64,000 nt of DNA from contig VWZL01000879.1 of assembly GCA_013396915.1 (NCBI GenBank), positions 266,091 to 330,090 on the forward strand, written 5' to 3'. This DNA is from Stercorarius parasiticus (lineage: Eukaryota > Chordata > Aves > Charadriiformes > Stercorariidae). The translations under genes were made by a program, and so were the position numbers. A model generated the notes under the pieces. The model worked only from the letters and a program-made list of their open reading frames with translations. It made no database searches and had not been told where the DNA came from. Positions 13,001-21,400 of the stretch are shown piece after piece (the first letter of the stretch is position 1; each line of letters opens with the position of its first letter).

Positions 13001-14132
13001 CTGTTCTTGTAAAAATGGGCGGTGCGGGGCAGGATTGTGTAGTTGGTCCTTAGCACACCTGCTGTCCTGTCTGTGCTGGGGCCAGGCACGCCCGCAGCGC
13101 AAGCACCTCCCTGGCCTGGAGAGCCTCGTCCTGTTCCCAGCACCTCTTGCTCCTCTGGGCCAGATGGGCTTCACACCTCCGCCTCCTTCGTGCTGAAAGC
13201 TGCCCCTGATCCGATGGATTAGGGGTGCCTGTTTCCTGTTGCTGAAGAGGCCATAGTTCACAAGCATTGGCAGCCAGCGCTGCTGCTTTTGGGAGGATTA
13301 ACAAATACAGAAAGCCTGTTTAAGACCTTCTGGCTCTGGTGCTGACGAGCAACACCGTGCTCATGCTAACCATCAGAGTTGCAGACTCCAGGGCGAGTCC
13401 CAAAGCTGTGTGCTACTTTATTGCTGCCTAAGCCTAGCTCTGCTTGTTTCATCTGAGATCCTAGAAGTCATCCTTGTGCCTAGAGGTGTGAGGAGAAATG
13501 CAAACTATACATAAACTTAACTACTCGTGAACCAAATGTCCTTAAACATAGAAACATAAAATACTTGCTGTGGGTCTGCAGAAACAGTTGCCGCTGTCAA
13601 AACCGAGTTTGGCATTACAATGCGGTCTTATTAAAGCCTTCCAGTAGTTGCTTCTTTCAGCTTTGTCTTCTGGAAGATCTTCTTCAATGTAATTATTTTT
13701 GTAAGTCTTTAAATGATATAGTAAGTTTAATCCTTAATCCTAAAATTTGCAATTTAACTGATTTTTAAGCAGTTCACCATCTAAAAGGAATTTAGCAGGT
13801 AGTACAGTGTGTTTTCTTCCTGATGGCAGGAGTTGGAAAAACCATGGTGTGAGGCAGATGCAAAGGAATATGCTGCAAAACACTTCACTTCCAAAAATGG
13901 AATTGTTATTAAAAGAGGTATAATACCTGCTGAATGAGATGAAGGGAATAATATTTTTAATCTCTTTCAGATAATCACAGCAAATCCCTGGAACATGATT
14001 GCTCTTCTTTGTGGTATCTTTTTGGCTCTGTTCAAGGCAGCAGACTTTGCTAAGTTAAGTGTTAAGTGGATGATCAAAATCCGAAAGAGACATCTGAAGA
14101 GGAGGAGTCAAGTAATGAACCACATAAACTGA
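920..14132 (+). CDS. PACC1: PACC1 (TMEM206), proton-activated chloride channel, 3' part: last five coding exons
   Basis: Coding exons are 920-1074, 2564-2706, 8819-8963, 12114-12218 and 13971-14132; all introns are GT-AG and phases join without a break. The product forms a trimeric plasma-membrane and endosomal chloride channel opened by extracellular or luminal acid. The 235 residues seen match human residues 116-350 from memory: the extracellular beta-rich domain (human about 116-300), then the second membrane helix starting ITANPW, with its lysine in ALFKAADF equivalent to human K319, the anion-selectivity residue. Acidic residues equivalent to E249, E250 and D297 are kept. Sequons NYT, NQT and NET are present; the one equivalent to human N148 (NCT) reads ECT. 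The protein ends MNHIN. The N-terminus, first helix and promoter lie left of the window. It is convergent with PPP2R5A. Orthology is very likely; no pseudogene sign was seen. Confidence 0.96.
1075..2563 (+). other. PACC1: PACC1 intron 4
   Basis: 1489 bp intron. It contains a T/G-rich low-complexity stretch at about 2050-2105. Open frames at 1686-2119 on the minus strand have no recognisable protein character and cross unique-looking intron. Nothing else was recognised. Confidence 0.85.
2564..2706 (+). CDS. PACC1: PACC1 exon 5
   Basis: 143 bp between acceptor TTGCTTACAG (2554-2563) and donor GTATGT (2707). It reads KYALVVQGPRDVKKKELVFL and continues to SFQEFIN, with an AG left over that makes a serine with the next exon. 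The sequon NET corresponds to human NKS at N190. This is extracellular-domain sequence. Confidence 0.95.
4199..4233. repeat. 15-bp tandem repeat, about 2.3 copies
   Basis: Unit gctgcaagYctgcat occurs at 4199-4213 and 4214-4228 with one T/C difference, then gctgc begins a third copy. It is a small local duplication in intron 5. Confidence 0.8.
5742..5778. repeat. T/C-rich simple run with TTC units
   Basis: Polypyrimidine stretch made of T runs and CTT units in PACC1 intron 5. It is not followed by a usable AG plus coding sequence, so it is read as simple sequence. Confidence 0.8.
8193..8215. repeat. Homopurine run A12-G11
   Basis: Twelve A followed directly by eleven G on the + strand, the sense strand of PACC1. 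The junction of two homopolymers is prone to length error and could form triplex or G-rich structures. Confidence 0.85.
8819..8963 (+). CDS. PACC1: PACC1 exon 6
   Basis: 145 bp. The acceptor is TTTTTCCTTTAG (ends 8818); the donor GTAAAA at 8964 runs straight into a long A tract. It encodes PEKAEFMKDCESSYSSWKFS and onward to ETVEFKQE. This is the best-conserved part of the extracellular domain (WKFSGGFRTWVKMSLVKTKEEDG) and holds the EE pair equivalent to human E249 and E250. Confidence 0.96.
8964..12113 (+). other. PACC1: PACC1 intron 6
   Basis: 3150 bp intron. It starts with GT followed by a run of 17 A (8966-8982). It contains G/T-rich sequence near 10377-10405 and an A/C-rich stretch at about 11684-11709. 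No exon, repeat family or RNA gene was recognised. Confidence 0.82.
12114..12218 (+). CDS. PACC1: PACC1 exon 7
   Basis: 105 bp, in phase at both ends (35 codons). The acceptor is CCTCTCCAG (ends 12113) and the donor GTGAGT starts at 12219. It encodes TSVVNYIDQRTQPRSDQLFF and onward to FIQTVQD. The aspartate at the end is equivalent to human D297. The loop after YIDQR is one residue shorter than in human and its sequence differs. Confidence 0.95.
12219..13970 (+). other. PACC1: PACC1 intron 7
   Basis: 1752 bp intron. It contains a GT microsatellite at 12269-12286 and a GC-rich block with several CpG at about 13010-13275. Open frames of up to 100 codons in the GC-rich block occur on both strands and look compositional. 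Confidence 0.82.
12269..12286. repeat. (GT)9 microsatellite
   Basis: Nine perfect GT units beginning 50 nt after the end of PACC1 exon 7. In the transcript this is a UG repeat. Confidence 0.9.
13971..14132 (+). CDS. PACC1: PACC1 exon 8 (last), with stop codon
   Basis: 162 bp coding. The acceptor is ATCTCTTTCAG (ends 13970). It encodes IITANPWNMIALLCGIFLAL, which is the second membrane helix, then FKAADFAKLSVKWMIKIRKR and a basic cytosolic tail ending VMNHIN, followed by TGA at 14130-14132. The helix lysine in LFKAAD is the expected pore residue. Confidence 0.96.
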   Translation: MITANPWNMIALLCGIFLALFKAADFAKLSVKWMIKIRKRHLKRRSQVMNHIN

Positions 14133-16900
14133 GACTAAGACTGCCTTCTTTTAACTATTCATAGCAGAAGGGATACAAAATAACTGGAATACACTTCGAC
14201 CAGCAGTACAGCAATTAAAGATGCAAACCAGGTATGTTTTCTTCAGGAAAAACGATGGCTGGAGGAACAGCCTAGTGAACTGGCCTTTGACCTTTAGAAA
14301 GGAGCTAACTCTAGGACAGGTCTAACAAACTCATGCTTTTCTATTCCCAATTTAACAAGCTTACCTCAATATATGGGGGGACCGAGGGAGAAGGTGAGAC
14401 TTCACTAATGTTCAGAAAGTCAACATTGTAATGGTTAAGTTCTAAAAAAACAGGCGGTGTTTGAATACTTCTCAGGAGAGGAGACCGTTTCACTTCTGCA
14501 CGAGCTATGACCTGCATCTGCTACTGTAACACGGTTACTTCCTTGACTCCGTTTAGTGGAAGGTAAAGTACTCAACAGTCTGGCCTCCCCTCTCCAAAGT
14601 ATGTCTTAAAACAAAATACACTGGAATTCTGTTGTGTGTCGTTTTTGATCTGAAGTATATTGACTTTAATATTAAAAAAAAAAATACTTCAACTAAGATA
14701 CTGCGTATGTTCTCTGAAACTACCTGCTCTCAGATTCAGCTGGAGTTTTGCAGGAAGTAGTCTGGGGAGAGGCATTCCAGCAAGAAGATTAAGTAAAAAA
14801 CAAAAACGTATTCCTTACCAGTCCAACTCAAAGTAAACTCCAGCAGCTCACTACCTTGGCATCTGAGCTGATGACAGATTTCAAAGTCTCAGGCTGCTGC
14901 CCTTCCCTCTTCCCCCTAGTCTTTGCTAAAGAAGTGAAAAATAGTCTTTCATCAGCCTGGCATTTAAATGTGATTATTATATAGAGAATGCATGCTAACT
15001 AACTGTGCTGTGGTGGCAGAGGCTTTTTCTTCCTTATAAGTCCCTTATTAGTCTGGATGCCTGACTCGGCCTTGTGGAGGCTACAGGGCAGCACTGCACC
15101 ACTGTGTTTGCTCTGAAAGCTTTGTTGCAAGGAAGGGAGCTATGCCAAGTCATCTTTTGCTTCTTCCATCCTCTACTGAAGTATTAATGTAGTAGTAAGC
15201 ATAACAGAAGTATCCCCTCAGTCATCTTTTTTTTTATTTTGCCTCCTAAGGAACTAAATTTATTACTTTCAGCTGATTTCCAGAGCAAATCAAGGGACTG
15301 CATTGACCAAACACAGCCTTAAACAAGGGAGCAACAATTCACTGTAATAAGAAAAACACCACACGGGTTCTCCTGCGTCCGGACAGGTGAGGGTGGGAGG
15401 ATGTTACAGTGCTTCCAACAGTTCATAATTTGAATGGTTTAGTCTGAGCTAACTTGGTCACACTCTTCTGGGGGAAAAAAGGGTTTTGGATGCAAGAACA
15501 GGTGGTGTTCAGTCAATGCCTTATCTTCAGTATCTTGCAATGATGGATCTTAAACAGGTCCAGCAGGGCCACTACTGCCCCAGGTGAGATAGGTGAGCAA
15601 GTGAATGAGGTTAGAGGGGGGAGTAGCAAAGGCCAAACACAGCCCTGTTGAAGCAAACTGTTTGAGAGCTACTTCATCCCTAGGTGCTGGGGGCAGGAAA
15701 TGGGGAGGAGGAAGAAAAATGATTAAAACCTCCACACTTAGACCACCTGTATCAAGAAAAACCCTGGTTTTGCTACATAACAGCCTACACTGGTAGGAAA
15801 GCAGCCCACTGACTTCCCTGGTCCCCTTATGGCCCTTTGCTTTCCCACTGCTGCTCGCCTGTTCTACAGGTAAGACAAAGACAACTGAGCTTTCTTACCT
15901 CCTCCCTGCCAAAGAAACACCCAAGCATTCCTTCAACAAATGACAGTACAGCAGCTATTCCTTGGATTTTTACAAAAATGTTTAGAAACAACAGTTTGAT
16001 CAGAACTGATGCATCCTACTGCATTTTTGGGGTTTTTTTTTGAGCTAATTAAGGTAAATTGGAAGGCAACTTAATCCCAGCTCTGGTTAAAAAAAAATGC
16101 ACTCCTTTCTGCAGTATTTAATGTACTTTTTTTTAAAACAAAAAAATATATTCCCAGAGTAATCAGCTTCAGTCACTACATCTCAGCTCTTGAGATCTTT
16201 CATTTTATAAGGGAATGTTGTTACTAGAGCAGACCAGCTGATTCCAGCCAAGGAGCCTTTCTTTTATATACCTATTTATAGGAGTGATTTTAGTAGAAAG
16301 TGTTGCACAAGCTGTTTGAAATGGCCTCTTCTAGCTACTGGGTTGGTTTTCTAATACTTACTCTTGATGTCTATATTTGTAAATTTTTTAACAACTCAAT
16401 TGCAAATGTCTGTACTTTGTACCACTGCAAGTGTTATATTCCCTAATTTGAATATAATTTATTTCCTGAAAATATTTTATATCTCAAATTGAGGTTTTTA
16501 TTCTTCTGTTGGAAAAAGGTACTAAAGAACTCAACTGAGGTAAGTGCTGTCTGCCTGACAGTAGTCTCCCTCCAGAGCTGGCAAATGCCCCCTTGCAGGC
16601 TCCCCAGCGTTTAACATCTGGCTTCAGGACTTCAAGAAGCACGAGGAAAAGTAAAGGATTCCCCCCTGCCCCGCCCCCCCAGCCCAATTTCGGGCAGCCA
16701 CCTACCATGGCAGAGTCTCCTTTGGGCAGCTGATCATGTAGTCTTTTTATATAAAACTGACATGTAGAGAGTAGCAACTAATTGGTTTTCATCAGATGGA
16801 GCTACTGACACTTCAAGCAGTGTTATTCCCATTTCCTCTGTGAAACACAACTCTTTAGAGACACAAATGAACAATAAAAGTGTAATAAAGTCAACTCAAA
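14133..16900 (+). other. PACC1: PACC1 3' UTR (right end approximate)
   Basis: Sequence after the PACC1 stop, in the last exon by inference, since no further coding sequence follows before the convergent gene. It is AU-rich toward the right, with a block of T/A-rich sequence at 16370-16500. Canonical AATAAA occurs on + only near 16873 and 16884. The variant AATATA at 16451 is another possible end. Small open frames at 15550-15796 and 16484-16777 show no protein character. The true end needs transcript data. Confidence 0.55.
16873..16889 (+). terminator. PACC1: Candidate PACC1 poly(A) signals (two AATAAA)
   Basis: AATAAA at 16873-16878 and again at 16884-16889 on the + strand. A T-rich stretch follows at about 16914-16924, in reach of a downstream element. 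They would give a 3' UTR of about 2.8 kb. No transcript evidence is available. Confidence 0.45.
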
Positions 16901-17202
16901 CAGCATAGTAGAAACTTTTTTCCCCTGAAAACTGCTTGAAAATCAAGCCAGTAAACCAGCCCAGCAGTAGGTAAGAGAAGCCCAAGACACCTGCCTTAGC
17001 TGGTCTGGCCACCAGGGAGCAGAACAAAACCTTCCACCCTACCCACAAAAATGAAACCCCAATACTTTTGCCACTCAGTGAAAAGCCACAGGCTATTCAG
17101 ACATGTGCAGTTAAAAGGTTTCATAAAAACCATTCTAATTCTCCTGGTCTTTATAAACACAAAGATGTGATATACAGCACTACTAAATACAAACATAAAG
17201 AC

Positions 17203-17208
17203 TTTATT
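17203..17208 (-). terminator. PPP2R5A: Candidate PPP2R5A poly(A) signal
   Basis: AATAAA on the minus strand, followed in transcript direction by U- and UG-rich sequence (GTCTTTATGTTTGTATTT), a good downstream element. It gives a 3' UTR of about 1.1 kb. Weaker AATAAA alternatives are at 17400-17405 and 17867-17872. Confidence 0.55.
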
Positions 17209-17399
17209 GAATGCTGCTCAATTCCCCAAAGATCTTTCATTACAAAAGTTTTCCACACAACTGCAGTTTAAGAGATTGGAATGGTACTCTGATAAAAGAT
17301 GTGAAAAATACTTGATCAAGTAAACAGACAAGACTTCTTTTGTCAGCTTTCCACCTTTAAGAAACAGACTGCATTTTCTTTAAATAAAACAAGGAACTA

Positions 17400-17405
17400 T
17401 TTATT
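17400..17405 (-). terminator. PPP2R5A: Alternative PPP2R5A poly(A) signal
   Basis: AATAAA on the minus strand, followed by TAGTTCCTTGTTTTATTT, which is U-rich. It would shorten the 3' UTR by about 200 nt. A third AATAAA at 17867-17872 lacks an obvious GU-rich follow-on. Confidence 0.35.
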
Positions 17406-18291
17406 GACATCCTTCCCTCCTTACTAACAAAAAAAAAAAGTAATCCCAATTTTGGTCTCATTCGTCAGTCCATGAGATGCTAAAACTAATGCAGAACTGC
17501 CCAAGATGGTCTCTAGGAGACCTGCAACTACTCTGCAGGGAGTCCTTGGGCTGATGAGGAGCATCATTGATGGGCTCTCTGGAGGAAGCTCCATCCTCAG
17601 CTGTAGCAGGAGGAAATATCTACTCAGCCCAAGACCAAGAGGCAGCGAAACTGGGGCAGAGGCACTCAGCAAGTGGTAGGTCAGACACACGGACCACCCC
17701 AGCCCGTTCAAGCTGCCTTCCTCTCCTTACTGCACCTCCTTCTATGTTACATAAATCAACATCTGAATCCAATCAGGAACTGAAGGACAGCACCACATCC
17801 GAGTTCCTTTCAATGCTGTAAGGGGTACATACTGAGTATCTCGAGTTACTGGTAATGTACCTTGGTTTTATTTGAGAAAATACAGCACAACTAGAAGCCT
17901 TTTCTATCACCTTAACCAAAGTATGCAGCGATGTGAAAAGCACATATAAAACAAGAAAAAAAAAATGTACATAGCAAACTATACCACCTATGTGCAACAC
18001 AATCAAAGATTCAAGTCAATTCTCACCACTCCCGTAATTATTTCACTCATTAAGGATGATAATTCAGTTCTATGAAACATTGGAAGTGACAGTATATCAA
18101 TAATTAGACAAATTTACAATATGCTGTGGTAATGACATCACTTAACTGCTGTATTTAAATTCAAATCTTTACATTCGCCAGAGAAAAAATTGGCTGTTTC
18201 TATTATACTGATGAGGTTTCTTTTGCAAATCCTTATGTATTTCAAAAGGGTACAAAAAAGTATGTTTGCCGAGTAGAGGTGGTCATTTCTT

Positions 18292-18424
18292 TTATTTGGC
18301 ACTTGTATTGTGTGCATTTAGCACGTTGTGAGTGCTGTTCTGCTTTTCAGCCATAGCCTTCTTAAGCTTTAGCTCCTCTAGCTTTCTCCACAACTCTTCA
18401 CGTTCCAATTCTTTCTTTTTCTCT
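18292..18424 (-). CDS. PPP2R5A: PPP2R5A exon 13 (residues 434-476, stop)
   Basis: 133 bp coding. Acceptor TTTTCTACAG. It encodes [20 protein letters not shown], then [20 protein letters not shown] and SAK, stop TAA at 18292-18294. The charged helix is conserved; the last 20 residues differ from human in sequence but not in length class. It was not visible as a separate open frame because it lacks an early ATG. Confidence 0.94.
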
Positions 18425-21400
18425 CTGTAGAAAAGAGTGAAGTATCAGTTTCAGACATGTTTTAAGTGCAACGTGGAGGTACAGTTACTTAACTACGGTG
18501 ATTTACATCTAGCATTTCCTAAGTTTTTCTCCAAAGCTATTTTTAGAGGCAGTTTCCTCTATTAAAAACTGAGTGTACAAATTGGTACCGGTTAGTGGTA
18601 AAACTGTAACTTTGCTCCAGCGAACTCAGACAATTGCTGTAGTGTGGGCTTTGCACAGATGAGTGCAATTCTAAGGAGGTTCTTTATCACATGCAAACAA
18701 ATTAAGCATCTCTGGGGGAGAAAAGCACAACTATTGAAAGGAGACAGCCCATGGTCTCAGCTGGCCCAGGATAACGCCGACCCTGCCTCCCTTACTCCGA
18801 CAGCACCGCTTAGGAGGTTGGCAGGGTAAGAGAGAGGTTTTAGCTGAGCGATGAGGCATTCTCCAGCTCAGCTTTCTTCAGAAAACACCCCTGAAGCAGC
18901 AGAGCCGGCTCCTGGCAGCCCCTTGCAGCTGATCCGTTTTACCACACAGGAGTGAGCGTTCCCTGCCCAGGCAGGACAGGGAGTGGGGGCCTTCCCGACG
19001 CCTCCCTGGGCTTCAGCTCCCACCACAGCACCAACACTCCCCTGCGAGGGTGCTTCTTACTCAGGTGACACCCAGCAGCAAACATCTGCTGAGCGGTTCC
19101 ACTGCAGAGCAACTCTGCTACAGCACCCCACAGCCACAACTTAAGTTTTGTTTCTTTTTAGCTGGTACATTTTAGGTATGTATTAATCAACACACACATT
19201 TGGAAGAAAAAAAAAAAATCAGTACCTTTGTCTTTCTGCTTTATATGAGCTTGTAAGTTCATCAAAAAGCTTGCCATTCATTTCCATCAGGGTTTTCAGC
19301 ACGTTATATACTAGTGCCACGATAGTTCTAGAACAGAAGAAACAACCATTAGAATTACTCAACACAAAATTAATTTCATTAAACAAGCATTCAGTTTCTT
19401 TTTTGGACTCAGCTTCTTTAAGGTCAGTGAGTTTCTGAAACAAAATCCTTTACTATAATTTCCTCTGTAAATTAAACTGCATATTTAAACGTTTTTTGAA
19501 AAGGCTTTTGAAAAGACCTTAAATTCCTGACTCTTGCAATTGCACAGGATATAATTATTAGCACTGTGGCTGTACTATAAAGCCATTCAATTATGTTAAC
19601 ATTTATTAAACTGAGTTTTAATAACAATTTTGTAGTACTTGAGGAATGAAATATGAGAGTCTAGAAAAAATAAGCTTCCAGCTAATAGCTTGGAGACTGG
19701 GCAAAAGAACGGGGCAGAAGAACCACAGGCACATGGTTTAATATTAAAAGTTCTACCAGAAGCATTTGTGGGCAGCAGACAGTTTTGCTGCACAGGCCCC
19801 ATTAAAGAGCTGAACTGAGAACATCAGATCATGGTTTGCGATACCTTGGTACCTGTAAGAAACTGAACAGCTGGAGCAGCACTGGCTGTGTCTTACATGG
19901 CTGGCTGTATTTCCATGTTAGGTATTACTCCTCTTTTTGTGAAGGCATTCATATTTCAATAAGTTATCTTAAATACTATATTGTTTATCCCCTTTAAGCC
20001 CACCCTTAATTATACAAAAAAAATGCAAAAATAGTAATAAAATTAAACATTAAAAAGGTGCCCATCATTAAGCTCATCACTAATCAAGAAAGTAGGCAAG
20101 CTGGCTTCCCCATCTTTCCCCTCGCTCGCAGTTCACCTTCACCCAGCAGCATTGGTTGGGAGGTGGCAGAGCAGGGGTGCCTTGCAGTCTTGTCACCTTG
20201 AAAAGTGAGTGAAAGCAGAACCTAAGGAACTAACCAAAGGACCAGGTTTGCCTTTTCAGTACACTCTGTCTGTGGTGGCACTAGGAAATCCCCCAAGATT
20301 CCATCAGAGGCCCTACGCTCACTCAAAACACATAGTACACTTGGCCTGTCTACATATCTATTTTTTTTTTTTTCCAAACACTGGGCTTCACATAGTTTGG
20401 AGAGAAAAGCTTATTCGGGGTTTTGGTTTTCTGAGAGGAAAAGCTTGATTTTGAGCAAGTAGTTAAGCCCATTTCAGACAGCTAGATGGATACAGGCACG
20501 ATTCTCTGCCCTCCAAAGACGGGTTAAAATCAAGACTTTGTTCCCCAAACTTCCTGGTCCTCAAGGTATCCAGTTATCTGGAGTCTTTCACTTCAGAAAA
20601 AGCAACTTCTGTCTGCAGCTAGGGAAAGAGGGACAGCCTTCACATTTGTTGAGCTCCCAAGTACTATTAATGCTTCGAGAACCAGTTCTTCATAATTTAT
20701 ATGCGGTCTCCGCCGATGTATGTGCAACTAGACACCCCCTCTGGATAAATTCAGAATAATTTCAGAGCCCCAAAGGGCTTAAAACACGGCCTCTGATTTA
20801 CTTCAAAGCTGTGGAAGGCTCCTGCCTACCCTGGCCTTTGCCTGTACAAGCTTTCCATTCTGCAAACTGACCTGCAACTCAGTTCAGGTGCTGGACACAA
20901 GCAAACTTTGCTTTTTAGTATTTCAATGTAATTACTGCTTCTTTCAAACATGAGATAAAAATACTAACGTTTAACTTGTGGCATTAAATATAAAACGAAG
21001 TAGTCAACTGATTTCTCATCCCTACCATCCTTTATTGTGGTAGGTATTGCTCTTCTCTAGGATCTTTCCCCTTCTTATCTCACTGGGCAGCAATAAGTAC
21101 TTATGAAGACATTCACAGAATTTTGTTCATCTCAAGTAATAAAAGACAGCAAAGCATAATTATAGCAGAAGAATCCCTTGGAAATTGTTCATTTGCATTT
21201 TTAATTAATGCATAAGATCAAATGTGATTACAGTATGGAGACCATCATCCAATTTCCTCATGCTTTTTCAGTAAATCCCAGCTGTCCATAATAGCAATGC
21301 ACAACAGTGAAACAGCTGAAAATGACCTCCATTATAGCACTCAATCTCATTTAAGTAAAAATGAAGTCACATTTACAAGCTTACGATGCAAACCTGAAGC

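Larger units (their letters stand above)
17180..18291 (-). other. PPP2R5A: PPP2R5A 3' UTR (left end approximate)
   Basis: Sequence after the PPP2R5A stop in transcript direction, down to the best AATAAA. It is AT-rich with no further open frame that resembles a protein. The frames at 17424-17821 overlap on opposite strands and are taken as chance. Confidence 0.55.
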
